DNA of 64,000 bases from Caldilineaceae bacterium (GCA_019637695.1 JAHBVG010000022.1:1-64000); one strand, 5' to 3'. Positions 44,984-53,597 are shown, counted from the first letter of the stretch. The notes: generated by a model not told the origin, from the sequence alone. Numbers and translations are program-made.

Positions 44984-45742
44984 CTTCTTCACAATCCGAT
45001 TGTTGATCAGCGCGGCCATGTGCCCTGCGCCGAAACCATTGTCGATGTTCATCACAGCGACGCCGGAGGCGCAACTGTTGAGCATGGAAAGGAGCGCCGC
45101 TACACCGCCGAAGCTGGCCCCATAGCCCACGGAAGTAGGGACGGCGATCACCGGGGCGTCGGTCAGCCCGCCGACGACGCTGGCCAGCGCAGCTTCCATA
45201 CCGGCTACAGCCACGATCACGTTGGCGTTTTGCAGCGTGGGAACGTGGGGCAGCAGTCGATGCAGACCAGCCACCCCCACATCGCAAATGCGCTGTGGAC
45301 GATGTCCCATCAGCTCCAGGGTGAGCGCTGCTTCTTCCAGCACAGGCAAGTCGCTCGTTCCCGCGCAGATGACGACGACGCCATCGTGGCGGGGCGCATC
45401 CGGTTCACGATCCAGCCAGAGGCAGCGCGCACTCTCATTGTACCGCAGATCAGGGAGTTGTTGCGAAGCTGCCGCGAAATGGTCGGCTGTGGCGCGCGTC
45501 CCCAGCACGCGCGGACTGCGCTCGGCCAGCCGCGCCGCAATCGCCGCCACCTGCGCCGGCGTCTTGCTCTCGCAGTAGATCACCTCGGGGAAGCCGCCGC
45601 GCAGACTGCGATGATGATCGAGGGTGGCGAAATCGCCCACAGCCTCAAAGGGCAGCGAACGCAGCGCCATCAGCGCCGCGTCCACGCTCGTCTCCCCACG
45701 GGAGAGTTGGGTTAAAAGATGCCGAAGTGATTGTTGGTCCAT
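44981..45742 (-). CDS. larB: Nickel-pincer cofactor biosynthesis protein LarB
   Basis: 253 residues. LarB carboxylates nicotinic acid adenine dinucleotide at C5 and hydrolyses the phosphoanhydride, the first step of the pincer cofactor. The C-terminal half resembles PurE: VVVICAGTSDLPVLEEA, NANVIVAVAGMEAALASVVGGL, APVIAVPTSVGYGASFGG and MNIDNGFGAGHMAAL. No ribosome site stronger than a purine tract. First gene of larB-larE-larC. The racemase apoenzyme gene larA is not in the window. Stop TGA starts a repeat array. Confidence 0.94.
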   Translation of the reverse strand: MDQQSLRHLLTQLSRGETSVDAALMALRSLPFEAVGDFATLDHHRSLRGGFPEVIYCESKTPAQVAAIAARLAERSPRVLGTRATADHFAAASQQLPDLRYNESARCLWLDREPDAPRHDGVVVICAGTSDLPVLEEAALTLELMGHRPQRICDVGVAGLHRLLPHVPTLQNANVIVAVAGMEAALASVVGGLTDAPVIAVPTSVGYGASFGGVAALLSMLNSCASGVAVMNIDNGFGAGHMAALINNRIVKK

Positions 45743-45750
45743 AAAATAAA

Positions 45751-45852
45751 AGGGAATGGTGAATGGTGATAAGTGACTGGGAAGAGTGTACTTGGGAGAT
45801 CACTTCGAGGCAGTAACCCAGTCCCCAGTCACCTATCACTAATCCCCTATCA
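45751..45852. repeat. Inverted heptad arrays between the second reductase and larB
   Basis: Left arm GGGAATGGTGAATGGTGATA with following AGTGACTGGG; right arm on the minus strand TGATAGGGGATTAGTGATAG from the reductase stop. The pairing is imperfect, with about 30 nt of loop. Confidence 0.8.
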
Positions 45853-46866
45853 TCCTAACAATCCAAACTGATTTGGGCCGAAATCGGCCTCGTAGAAGGG
45901 ACTGACCATACGGCCCGGCGGCACGAGTGCATCCACCGCCTTGCGATCCTCGTCGGTGATGGCAACGTCGAACGCGCCCAGGTTGTCTTCCAATTGCTCC
46001 ATTGTGCGCGGGCCGATGATGGGGCTGGTGATCCCCGGCTGGTGCATGGTCCACGCCAGGGCGAATTGGGAGAGCGTGATCCCCTTGGCGTCGGCCAGCG
46101 GCGTCAACCCTTCGATCACATCAAAGATCGCCTCGACCATACGACGTTGTAAATGAGGATTGGTCTCAACATTGGCGAAACGGCTATCCGCAGGCGGCGT
46201 TGTATTGCGGCTGTACTTGCCCGTCAGCAGTCCCCCAGCCAGCGGACTCCACGGGATGAGGCCGATCCCATAGGTCTGCGCCATGGGGATCAGCTCGCGC
46301 TCGATGCGCCGGTCGAGGATATGATAGGGCGGCTGCTCAGAGACGAAGCGGTTCAGCCCCAACTCTTTGGCGACCCAGATCGACTCGGCCACCTGCCAGG
46401 CGGCGTAGGTGCTGGTACCGATGTAACGGATCTTGCCGGCGCGCACGAGATCGTCCAGTGCGCGCAGGGTTTCATCGATAGCCATGTCCGACTGCGGACG
46501 GTGGATCTGATAGATGTCAATGTAGTCGGTCTGCAAGCGGCGCAGGCTGGCGTCGCACTGCTGGAGGATGTGGCGGCGGCTATTGCCCGCCATATTGGGA
46601 TGGTCGTCGTCCATGCGCCCGTGGACCTTCGTGGCGAGTACGATCTTGTCCCGTTTGCCATTGCGTTTGAGCGCCTCGCCGGTCACTTCCTCGCTGCGAC
46701 CGCGGCTGTAGACGTTCGCCGTATCCAAAAAGTTGATGCCGGCGTCGAGGGCGCGGTCGATGATGGCGTAGGAATCGTCCGGCGTGGTCTTGCCGCCGAA
46801 CATCATACAGCCCAGGCAGAGCGGGCTGACCTTCATGCCAGTGCGTCCAAAAGAGCGGAAATTCAT
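45850..46866 (-). CDS. Aldo/keto reductase (second)
   Basis: 338 residues from ATG 46866, with AGGAGG 8 nt upstream. Tetrad: Asp and Tyr in FLDTANVYSRGRSEE, Lys in VLATKVHG, His in YQIHRPQ. Coenzyme-binding end SPIIGPRTMEQLEDNLGA. Close to the YghZ/Tas/AKR11-13 type reductases. Upstream of larB on the same strand; cotranscription with lar genes is possible but a long hairpin lies between. Confidence 0.93.
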   Translation of the reverse strand: MNFRSFGRTGMKVSPLCLGCMMFGGKTTPDDSYAIIDRALDAGINFLDTANVYSRGRSEEVTGEALKRNGKRDKIVLATKVHGRMDDDHPNMAGNSRRHILQQCDASLRRLQTDYIDIYQIHRPQSDMAIDETLRALDDLVRAGKIRYIGTSTYAAWQVAESIWVAKELGLNRFVSEQPPYHILDRRIERELIPMAQTYGIGLIPWSPLAGGLLTGKYSRNTTPPADSRFANVETNPHLQRRMVEAIFDVIEGLTPLADAKGITLSQFALAWTMHQPGITSPIIGPRTMEQLEDNLGAFDVAITDEDRKAVDALVPPGRMVSPFYEADFGPNQFGLLG

Positions 46867-46993
46867 TGCGGAGCCTCCTTGCTGTAGGTATGGATGGGGA
46901 GATGCAACCAATTGCGTCTATAGTATACCTCAAAGCGCAGGGAGTCGTTGAATTTTCGCTGGAACAAAACCGGTAAAGTTATTTCGACTGCTG

Positions 46994-47092
46994 ATGAGTT
47001 GGTCGTCTGGGTAGGGGTTTGGGTGGACGGCTCACAAATATCGTCTGCATAAGCCATTGCTCGTCTGCCGTCTATCCAAACCCTTACGAATC
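46994..47092. mobile_element. 99-bp repeated element, copy 1
   Basis: About 91% identical (9 differences in 99) to the reverse complement of 62269-62367. Internal arms GTTTGGGTGGACGG and CCGTCTATCCAAAC can pair around a loop of about 45 nt. It overlaps the end of the RmlD-like gene and supplies that gene's last two codons and TAA stop (GATTCGTAA on the minus strand). Confidence 0.85.
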
Positions 47093-48049
47093 CTCTTCAT
47101 CAGTCGCAGGTGGCTGAGGCAGGGTAATATTGAGGATTTGGGCAAGGGCGGCGCGCAACGGCAGCGGATCGTAGCCAAGTTTGCGCGCCCGGCTGCTGTC
47201 CAACGAGACGTCGGGCGGGCGCGCGGCGGCCAGGGTGATGTCGCCCAGGTTCACGGGATCGATGCGGGCGTTGGGGAATTGACCGATCTCCTGCACAAGC
47301 AGACCAAACTCATAGCGCGAGATCCGTTCGGGGCCGCCCAAATGCAGCCGCCCGCTGATGGGTGGGCGCTCCTCTTCTTCCTGTGTTTCGGGCAGAGCGC
47401 TGCGGGCGATCATCAACAATCCGCGGGCGGCGCTTTCGGCGTCCACGGGGGTGCGATACTCATCTTTGAAGAGGGGCAACCGGTCGCCGCGTTCCATCTT
47501 GTCCACCATCCACTGCAGAAAGCTGACGTGACTGGGGCTGCGCCGACCGAACATCAACGGCATGCGGCAGACGGCGGCCAGCGCGTACCGCTCTAAGATT
47601 TCCATTTCGGCCTGGGCTTTGTGTTCGCCATAGACGCTGATCGGCGTGATGGGATCGTCCTCGCGATAGGGGGCTTGGGTCCCATCAAAGACCAGATCCG
47701 TTGAGGTGAAGACAAAGGGGATCTCCCGATCCCCACAGAGGCCGGCCAGGTTGCGCGCCGCTTCCACGTTAATGCGAAAGGATTCGTCCGCGTGCGTTTC
47801 GCAATAATTGGGATCGGTGAGCGCCGCCGTGTGGATCACGGCGTGAGGCTTGACCATCGCCATCATCTCGCGCATCTCGCGAAAGTCGGTGAGATCGATG
47901 CGTCCTGTGTCGATGGCGGTGAAGGCTGTCTGGGCAATCTGCCGTTTGACGCTGAAATAGGTCCCCATGACATCCCATTCGTGGCGGGCCAAGCGCGCAA
48001 TATTCCAGCCCAAAAAGCCGCTGACGCCTGTGATCAACAATCGTCTCAT
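47084..48049 (-). CDS. RmlD-like sugar-nucleotide reductase (SDR)
   Basis: 321 residues, extended short-chain dehydrogenase. Rossmann motif GVSGFLGWNIA at the N-terminus, HTAALTDPNYCETHADESFRIN, catalytic Ser/Thr in FTSTDLVFDG, and YGEHKAQAE with the Tyr and Lys. Resembles dTDP-4-dehydrorhamnose reductase, but a similar pattern is found in methionine adenosyltransferase regulatory-like and other reductases, and no other rhamnose gene is nearby. The final codons and stop lie in the 99-bp repeated element. Confidence 0.82.
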   Translation of the reverse strand: MRRLLITGVSGFLGWNIARLARHEWDVMGTYFSVKRQIAQTAFTAIDTGRIDLTDFREMREMMAMVKPHAVIHTAALTDPNYCETHADESFRINVEAARNLAGLCGDREIPFVFTSTDLVFDGTQAPYREDDPITPISVYGEHKAQAEMEILERYALAAVCRMPLMFGRRSPSHVSFLQWMVDKMERGDRLPLFKDEYRTPVDAESAARGLLMIARSALPETQEEEERPPISGRLHLGGPERISRYEFGLLVQEIGQFPNARIDPVNLGDITLAAARPPDVSLDSSRARKLGYDPLPLRAALAQILNITLPQPPATDEEDS

Positions 48050-48089
48050 TGATGGACCCCTCTCCGAAGTGAAACTTGTGCGATAGAGG

Positions 48090-48156
48090 ATAATGCGTAA
48101 TCCGTAATTGATAGAGGCGATCTCTCCAAATTACGAATTACGCATTACGTATTACT
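48090..48156. repeat. Inverted TAATGCG arrays behind the DNA glycosylase
   Basis: Minus strand from the gene end: AGTAATACGTAATGCGTAAT then TCGTAATTTGG; the other arm is GATAATGCGTAATCCGTAAT. The glycosylase frame enters the first unit (coding SNT) and stops in the second. Confidence 0.85.
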
Positions 48157-48786
48157 CGTTCCTCCGCCCAGGTAATTGTACCAGAGCAGCCGGGTGGCGA
48201 CGCTGCGCCAGGGCCGCCAGGGTTCGGCCAATTGATTTGCCTCCTCGCGGGTGGGACGACGGGGCAGCCCCTTCACCTGCTGCAAGCCAACGATGACGCC
48301 GAGATCGCTGACCGGCCAGGCATCCGCGCGGTGGAGCGCCATGAGCAGATAGATCTCGGCGCTCCACGGCCCAATGCCGGGGATGGCGATCAGCGCGGCG
48401 CGTACATCCTCGTCGGGCAACTCGGCCAACCCTTCCAGATCTAGCCGTCCTGCCAGAAGCGCCTGCGCCAGTTCACGCCCGTAACGGCTTTTCTGGCGGC
48501 TGAAGCCCACTGCACGTAGCGTCGCGTCATCCACGGCGAGGAATGAAGCCGGGGTCAGCGGCGTCGCCAGCGCAGAGAGACGTTCAAATGTGGCCCGCGC
48601 CGAGGCCAGCGAGACCTGCTGCTCTAAAATGATGCGCAAAAGGGTGGGGAACCCGGGTTCACGCGCCCACAGCGGCGGCGGACCGAAGCGCGCCAGCACC
48701 GCGGCCAGATCTGCGTCGCGTTCGGCAAGGAACGCCAATCCAAAAGAGAGCGTATCAGAATCAAGAATCTGCGGTTCTTGCGTCAC
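48145..48786 (-). CDS. DNA-3-methyladenine glycosylase II (AlkA-like, HhH-GPD)
   Basis: 213 residues. Removes alkylated bases from DNA. Helix-hairpin-helix and catalytic loop: IPGIGPWSAEIYLLMALHRADAWPVSDLG, with the catalytic Asp in SDLG. LWAREPGFPTLLRIILEQQVSLASA is the N-terminal family block. It lacks the N-terminal AlkA domain, so it resembles the short bacterial type. The last three residues are coded by repeat DNA. A PIN remnant lies beyond its start. Confidence 0.92.
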   Translation of the reverse strand: MTQEPQILDSDTLSFGLAFLAERDADLAAVLARFGPPPLWAREPGFPTLLRIILEQQVSLASARATFERLSALATPLTPASFLAVDDATLRAVGFSRQKSRYGRELAQALLAGRLDLEGLAELPDEDVRAALIAIPGIGPWSAEIYLLMALHRADAWPVSDLGVIVGLQQVKGLPRRPTREEANQLAEPWRPWRSVATRLLWYNYLGGGTSNT

Positions 48787-48808
48787 TTGAGTACATCCAA
48801 GAAATCCG

Positions 48809-49006
48809 TTGACGTCGCCTGTTCATGCCATTATATATGTATTGGTGTCAATAGACGATCAAATAGTAATTGCAGCTTCGCTCATCCACGATGTACCAGA
48901 ACTTCGTGATCGAATCATTGCTGGTACAACATCCTTTCTTGGCGTACCGATTCTCACACCGGATGCTAAACTTTCAGCATCTCAACATGTTCAGACCATT
49001 TGGTAG
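48809..49006 (+). pseudogene. C-terminal remnant of a PIN-domain (VapC-like) toxin
   Basis: The frame reads SLIHDVPELRDRIIAGTTSF and LGVPILTPDAKL, ending in HVQTIW. This is the typical C-terminal third of a VapC/PIN ribonuclease, with the Asp of RDRIIA and PDAKL. The first two-thirds, with the N-terminal catalytic Asp, are absent, and no antitoxin is seen. It is AT-richer than its neighbours. It ends exactly one base before the hydantoinase stop on the other strand (TAG-CTA). Confidence 0.7.
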
Positions 49007-50380
49007 CTACACCTCCCGCGCCACAAAATATCCCTGCCCCGGCTGCCCCACATAATGCTCATCCTCGACGATGAGCTGCCCGCGCAAAAGGACGGCGCGC
49101 GGCCAGCCAGCCACGCTGATCCCGGCGTAGGGTGTCCAATCGGCGGCCTCGTGCAAGGCGTCGACAGTGATGGTTTTCTCCCGCTCAGGATCGAAGATGA
49201 CAACATCGGCGTCGTAGCCGGGGAGCAGCGCGCCTTTGCGATCCAACCCCATCAGCCGCGCCGGATTGGTGCAGCAGATCTCCACCCAGCGCGATAGATC
49301 CATGCGCTCTTCGACGACGCCAAAATGGTGGATCAACGAGAGCCGCGCTTCGATGCTGGGGATGCCGCCGGGCACACTCGTAAAAGAGGACGCGCCCAGC
49401 TTCTCGGCGCGCGTCCACGGGCAATGATCGGTGCTTACAACCTGCAGATCGTCGTCAGCCAGCGCGGCCCAGACGACATCCTGATCCTCGTGGGAGCGCA
49501 GCGGCGGCGCGCAGATATAGAGATTGCCGTCAGCGCTTTTCAAGTGCTTTTCCGCCGTGAAGAGCAGATATTGGGGACAGCCTTCGCCCACAATGTCTAC
49601 GCCGCGCAGGCGGGCGGCGACGATCTCGGCCACAGCCTCGGCGCAGCCTACGTGGAAAATATAGAGCGGGCACCCGGCCAGATAGGCGATCTCGGCGGCG
49701 CGGTGGATGGCCGTTGCCTCCAGCCGGGCCGGGCGGGTGCGCTCATGCCAGATCGCCGCCGTATGGCCGGCAGCCACGGCCTCGGCGCGCAGTACCTCCA
49801 GCAGGGGACCGGTCTCACTGTGCAGCACCACGCGTCCGCCGGCGTCCCCCACGGCACACATCACCCGGTATAGGGCGACATCATCCAATTCCATGCGGTT
49901 GTAGGCCTGGTAAAGTTTAAAGGTGGGGCAGCCAGCGGCAATCACCGCTGGGATCTCGTGCAGCCGTCCTGCGTCCGCGCCATGCCAGGTGGGAACGGTC
50001 ATGTGCAGCGCGTAATCAATAGCAACCTGCCCATCCGCTTCGGAGCGGCGCGCGCTCAGGGCATCGAGCATTGGTTGCTCCGGCTGAGGATCGGCAAAGT
50101 CGATGATCGTTGTGGTGCCGCCGCAAGCTGCGGCAATCGCGCCGGTGGTGAAGGTATCTGTACTGATCATGCCCGCCAGCGCCATTTGCAGATGCACATG
50201 GGGATCCACCCCACCGGGGATCACATAGCAACCCGCTGCGTCGATCACCCGTTCCCCGTTCAGCCCGAAGCCAATCGCGACGATCTCTTCACCGTTGATG
50301 GCGAGATCCGCTACAATGACGCCGCCTGGGGTGATGACAAGACCGTTAGCGATCACAAGTTCGTACACGGCAGGCTCCAT
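49007..50380 (-). CDS. Dihydropyrimidinase / D-hydantoinase
   Basis: 457 residues, cyclic amidohydrolase. Metal motifs: GGVDPHVHLQM (HxH), FKLYQAYNRMELDD with the Lys that is carbamylated, VVLHSETG and IFHVGC with metal His residues, and VSTDHCPWTRAEK with the catalytic Asp. Opens hydantoin or dihydropyrimidine rings; exact substrate unknown. Two starts: ATG 50380 has no ribosome site, but GTG 50368 has GGAG 6 nt upstream and is probably the true start. Nitroreductase follows upstream on the same strand. Confidence 0.9.
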   Translation of the reverse strand: MEPAVYELVIANGLVITPGGVIVADLAINGEEIVAIGFGLNGERVIDAAGCYVIPGGVDPHVHLQMALAGMISTDTFTTGAIAAACGGTTTIIDFADPQPEQPMLDALSARRSEADGQVAIDYALHMTVPTWHGADAGRLHEIPAVIAAGCPTFKLYQAYNRMELDDVALYRVMCAVGDAGGRVVLHSETGPLLEVLRAEAVAAGHTAAIWHERTRPARLEATAIHRAAEIAYLAGCPLYIFHVGCAEAVAEIVAARLRGVDIVGEGCPQYLLFTAEKHLKSADGNLYICAPPLRSHEDQDVVWAALADDDLQVVSTDHCPWTRAEKLGASSFTSVPGGIPSIEARLSLIHHFGVVEERMDLSRWVEICCTNPARLMGLDRKGALLPGYDADVVIFDPEREKTITVDALHEAADWTPYAGISVAGWPRAVLLRGQLIVEDEHYVGQPGQGYFVAREV

Positions 50381-50433
50381 TTGGGGGACGCGGATCGGCA
50401 GGAATTCCAGGATGCCAGAGATTGTCCACGGAG

Positions 50434-50524
50434 AAGAGATTGGGAGATTTCCGATTGCAGCAATCGGCGCGATTAAGGAATTGCCAGAAGCAGGATCGAC
50501 ACCTTGTAATCTCTTAATCTCCCA
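50434..50524. repeat. GAGATTGGGAGATT inverted repeat
   Basis: GAGATTGGGAGATTTCCGATT and the reverse arm TAATCTCTTAATCTCCCAAG flank about 45 nt. Same family as 63492-63570. Lies between the hydantoinase start and the nitroreductase stop. Confidence 0.6.
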
Positions 50525-50541
50525 AGCTCATCCCCATGTAC

Positions 50542-51165
50542 TTACCTTGATGCAAGAGAGGAGGGTTCTCCCCAGTCGCCCTCAAAGACCAATTCGGACA
50601 GGGGCTTGCGGTTGCGCGGCGCTACTTCCCGTTGACGCTGATCTTCGGGTAGATCTTCGACTTCGCCTCGGTAGCCAACGGCGACGGCCACCACCGGCTC
50701 GTAATCTTCGGGGATGGCGAAGAGTTCGCGCACCCGATCCTTGTGAAAGCCACCCATCTGGTGGACGGCCAATCCTTCGGCCACCGCCTGAAGCGCCAGC
50801 GTCGCCACGGCCTGGCCTAAGTCGTACCAGGCGTAGGCGTTGGGATTGCTATTGTGGCTCCAATTGCGCTTTGCGATCCCAAAGAGGAGAACAGGCACAG
50901 TGTGATTCCACTTCTGGTTGCCTTCCATAAGACAACTGAAGGCGCGATTAAACGCCTCTTCATCCTCGCGGGTGACGACGATAAACCGCCACGGCTGCTC
51001 GTTGCGCGAGGATGCCGCCCAGCGCGCCGCTTCAAAAAGGCTGCCCAACTTCTCGGCAGCCACCGCACGACTCGAAAAGGCGCGCGGACTCCAGCGGTTG
51101 CGGATCAACTCATGGAGAGGATACTCGGTCACTGCGCTCTTATCCAATGTGATCGTCGGCGTCAT
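50542..51165 (-). CDS. Nitroreductase family protein
   Basis: 207 residues from ATG 51165, AGGAG 7 nt upstream. FMN-binding fold: RNRWSPRAFSSRAV (phosphate-binding Arg residues), EAARWAASSRNEQPWRFIVV, DLGQAVATLALQAVAEGLAVHQMGGFHKDRVRELFAIPEDYEPVVAVAVGYRG. Reduces nitro, quinone or flavin-type acceptors with NAD(P)H. The natural substrate cannot be told. Confidence 0.93.
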   Translation of the reverse strand: MTPTITLDKSAVTEYPLHELIRNRWSPRAFSSRAVAAEKLGSLFEAARWAASSRNEQPWRFIVVTREDEEAFNRAFSCLMEGNQKWNHTVPVLLFGIAKRNWSHNSNPNAYAWYDLGQAVATLALQAVAEGLAVHQMGGFHKDRVRELFAIPEDYEPVVAVAVGYRGEVEDLPEDQRQREVAPRNRKPLSELVFEGDWGEPSSLASR

Positions 51166-51195
51166 CAGATTTCTCCTGGGTTTCAGTTCGACATT

Positions 51196-51219
51196 AAATT
51201 GTTCAATGTGGAACAATTT
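51196..51219 (-). terminator. AT-rich hairpin at the manA stop
   Basis: AAATTGTTC (51196-51204) pairs with GAACAATTT (51211-51219), 6-nt loop. It begins at the manA stop codon and lies about 30 nt before the nitroreductase start. Probably a weak terminator. Confidence 0.5.
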
Positions 51220-52271
51220 TAATCCATTAATGCCGGTTGTATCGTGGGAGTTCTTCCAATCTCAGATGGTTCGGGTGTGATCACGCGCAACAGAACTGAG
51301 TCTACATCGGCATGGATCTGGAATTCACCCAGCGCCGCAGGGAGGAGAACCCAACTGATCGCAGAAAGGTGGCGCGGTCCACCAGTCCAGGTCAGCGTCG
51401 CCTGCCCTGACAGCACCGCCCAGATCTGGAAACTTTCCCCGGCGCAGCGGTCGGCATAGCTGCTGCCAGTGTTCATCGCCAACCGCTCCGTGCGGAAGTA
51501 GGGCGACTCGCCGATCACTTCGTGGCGCAGACCGCGGCTGCCGTCGGAGAGCAGGCGCGGCGTCACCGTCCCCGGCTCGATCTGCCCCCAGTCGATCACA
51601 TCCAGCGCCTGGGCAACGTGCAGCGGACGAGGGTTGCCGTCGTTGCCCAGCCGTCCCCAATCGTAGATGCGATAGGTGGTGTCGCTGTTTTGTTGAATCT
51701 CGGCCACCATGATCCCCGGCCCCAAGGAGTGGATCGCGCCGGCAGGGACAAAGACCACGTCGCCCGCACGCACCGGCACGCGGTGGAGCAGACGCTCGCT
51801 GTTCCCAGCTTCCACCCCCGACACAAAGGAGTCGCGATCCGCGCCCGCTTTCAGCCCGTAGATCAACTCCGCGCCTGGCTCGGCGTGGATCACCACCCAC
51901 ATTTCGGTCTTTCCGTACTCACCCTCGTGGGCCAATCCATACGCATCGTCGGGGTGGACCTGCACCGAGAGCCATTGGTTGGCGTCGAGCAGTTTAATGA
52001 GCAGCGGGAATTTCTTTAGCTCCAGGGCGGGGCGGTTGCGGCTGCCCAGCAGATCTTCGCCCAATCTCTCCTGCACTTCGGCCAGCGTCAATCCGGCCAG
52101 CGAACCATCGATCACCCGCGTCTGTCCGTTGGGATGGGCCGAGATCTCCCAGCTTTCGGCCACAATGCCATCGGGGATCGATCGCCCCAGGATTCTCTCC
52201 AAATTGCGTCCGCCCCAGGGATAATCTTTGAAGACCGGCGCAAATTGGAGCGGATAGATCTGCTCGTTCAT
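51219..52271 (-). CDS. manA: Mannose-6-phosphate isomerase, class I (probable internal start)
   Basis: 350 residues from ATG 52271, length normal for the short type I enzymes. Interconverts mannose-6-phosphate and fructose-6-phosphate. Zinc ligands: Gln and His in SVQVHPDD, Glu in KTEMWVVI, His in AGAIHSLGPG. YPWGGRNLERILGRSIPDG and the substrate Arg region in TYRIYDWGR also match. AGGAG lies 10 nt upstream. It would supply precursors for GDP-mannose and related sugars, fitting the many glycosyltransferases here, though not linked to them. Confidence 0.85.
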   Translation of the reverse strand: MNEQIYPLQFAPVFKDYPWGGRNLERILGRSIPDGIVAESWEISAHPNGQTRVIDGSLAGLTLAEVQERLGEDLLGSRNRPALELKKFPLLIKLLDANQWLSVQVHPDDAYGLAHEGEYGKTEMWVVIHAEPGAELIYGLKAGADRDSFVSGVEAGNSERLLHRVPVRAGDVVFVPAGAIHSLGPGIMVAEIQQNSDTTYRIYDWGRLGNDGNPRPLHVAQALDVIDWGQIEPGTVTPRLLSDGSRGLRHEVIGESPYFRTERLAMNTGSSYADRCAGESFQIWAVLSGQATLTWTGGPRHLSAISWVLLPAALGEFQIHADVDSVLLRVITPEPSEIGRTPTIQPALMD

Positions 52272-53597
52272 GGGATTCTTCTCCTGAGTGACGGAAAGAG
52301 CGCGCCGATTCGGGTAATCGGGCAGCAGCCGACCGACCCGATCCGCTGTCCATTGCCAGGCGGCGCGCAGGCGCGGCGATACGGATGAGATGTCCGCCAC
52401 GGGTGGCGCGGGTTTTGGCTCATCGGGGAAGGGCGGCAGATCGAGCAGCTTGCGCCAGGCGTAGCCGCCGAGGATCTTCACCGATGCCACCACCGGCGCC
52501 GCCAGGACCGCGCCCAGCAGTCCAGCCAGCGACGCGCCCATGATCACGCTGACCATTACCAGCAGCGGGTGCAGATCCAGCGCGTCGCCCACAATGCGCG
52601 GTACCAGGATGTTGTTCTCCAACTGCTGGATCAAGAACATGACTGCGGTGACGATCAGCGCGAATTGCCAGCCAGCCAGCCCCCACGGGATGTTCTGTTG
52701 GAAGAGCGCGACCAAAATCGCCGCGCCCGTGCCAATGAGCGGTCCGATCACGGGCAGGAATTCCATAATGCCGGAGAGCAACCCTAGCCCCAGCGCGTTG
52801 TTGACGCCTAAAATGCCCAACGAGACGCTGACCACCACAAAGATGACCAGCGCCAGCACCACCTGTCCGCGCAGATAAGCGGCCCAGACCCGGCTGATGT
52901 CGGCCTTGAGACGGTCGGCGTCCTGGCGATAGCCGGGTTGATGCGCCACATTGCTGATGGCCTGACTGAAACGGGGCGCGTCGCTTGCCATGTAGATCGA
53001 GATCACAAAAACGAGGAACATCAAGCCCAGCACGCTCACCGTCGCCTGCACCACCGTCGCCGCCAATGACCCACCGCGGCTGAAGACCGGTTCGACGATG
53101 TTGAAGACCTGTGTGGCGATGGCGCGCCAGTCGATCTGATCGCGATTGAGGAAGGCGTCGAATTGGGCCTGTACCTGGGCTTGCAATGGCATGAGATCGA
53201 TCTCAAAGCCCCAAAATTCCCAGCGGGCGGGGATGAAGCCGGGCAGTTCGGGCAGCAACGCAATCGCCTGCGCCGTCCAGCGCGGGATTGCATCCGAGAG
53301 GACGAGTACTTGATCCACAGCCACGAAACCAATCGCCGCCGAGCCGCTCAACACGATCAACGCCAGGATCAGATAGACCGTCAACACGGTTTGGGCGCGG
53401 GTGAGGCGGGTACGCGCATCGATGAACGAGATCAGCGGGTTGAGGATATAGGCCAGCAGCGCAGCGATGATCAACGGCGTCAGCAGATCGCGGAAACGCC
53501 AGATCAAAATCGCGGTCAACAACAAAGCCACCACGGCCACAATGGCCTTGGTGGTCGTTCCCCACGGTGGAGAGTGATGCTGGCTGGATTCTGTCAT
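51219..53597 (-). CDS. AI-2E family transporter frame fused to mannose-6-phosphate isomerase
   Basis: One frame of 792 codons. Residues 1-400 are an AI-2E/PerM-type transporter with about eight helices (AIVAVVALLLTAILIWRFRDLLTPL; GLLSGIMEFLPVIGPLIGTGAAILVALFQ; LGAVLAAPVVASVKI). Residues 443-792 are a complete type I phosphomannose isomerase. The junction codes TQEKNP from a sequence that also forms a strong AGGAG ribosome site 10 nt before an ATG (52271). So two proteins may be made, or the transporter stop has been lost. Start 53597 overlaps hicA by ATGA. This is the second stop-less gene junction in the window. Confidence 0.7.
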   Translation of the reverse strand: MTESSQHHSPPWGTTTKAIVAVVALLLTAILIWRFRDLLTPLIIAALLAYILNPLISFIDARTRLTRAQTVLTVYLILALIVLSGSAAIGFVAVDQVLVLSDAIPRWTAQAIALLPELPGFIPARWEFWGFEIDLMPLQAQVQAQFDAFLNRDQIDWRAIATQVFNIVEPVFSRGGSLAATVVQATVSVLGLMFLVFVISIYMASDAPRFSQAISNVAHQPGYRQDADRLKADISRVWAAYLRGQVVLALVIFVVVSVSLGILGVNNALGLGLLSGIMEFLPVIGPLIGTGAAILVALFQQNIPWGLAGWQFALIVTAVMFLIQQLENNILVPRIVGDALDLHPLLVMVSVIMGASLAGLLGAVLAAPVVASVKILGGYAWRKLLDLPPFPDEPKPAPPVADISSVSPRLRAAWQWTADRVGRLLPDYPNRRALSVTQEKNPMNEQIYPLQFAPVFKDYPWGGRNLERILGRSIPDGIVAESWEISAHPNGQTRVIDGSLAGLTLAEVQERLGEDLLGSRNRPALELKKFPLLIKLLDANQWLSVQVHPDDAYGLAHEGEYGKTEMWVVIHAEPGAELIYGLKAGADRDSFVSGVEAGNSERLLHRVPVRAGDVVFVPAGAIHSLGPGIMVAEIQQNSDTTYRIYDWGRLGNDGNPRPLHVAQALDVIDWGQIEPGTVTPRLLSDGSRGLRHEVIGESPYFRTERLAMNTGSSYADRCAGESFQIWAVLSGQATLTWTGGPRHLSAISWVLLPAALGEFQIHADVDSVLLRVITPEPSEIGRTPTIQPALMD

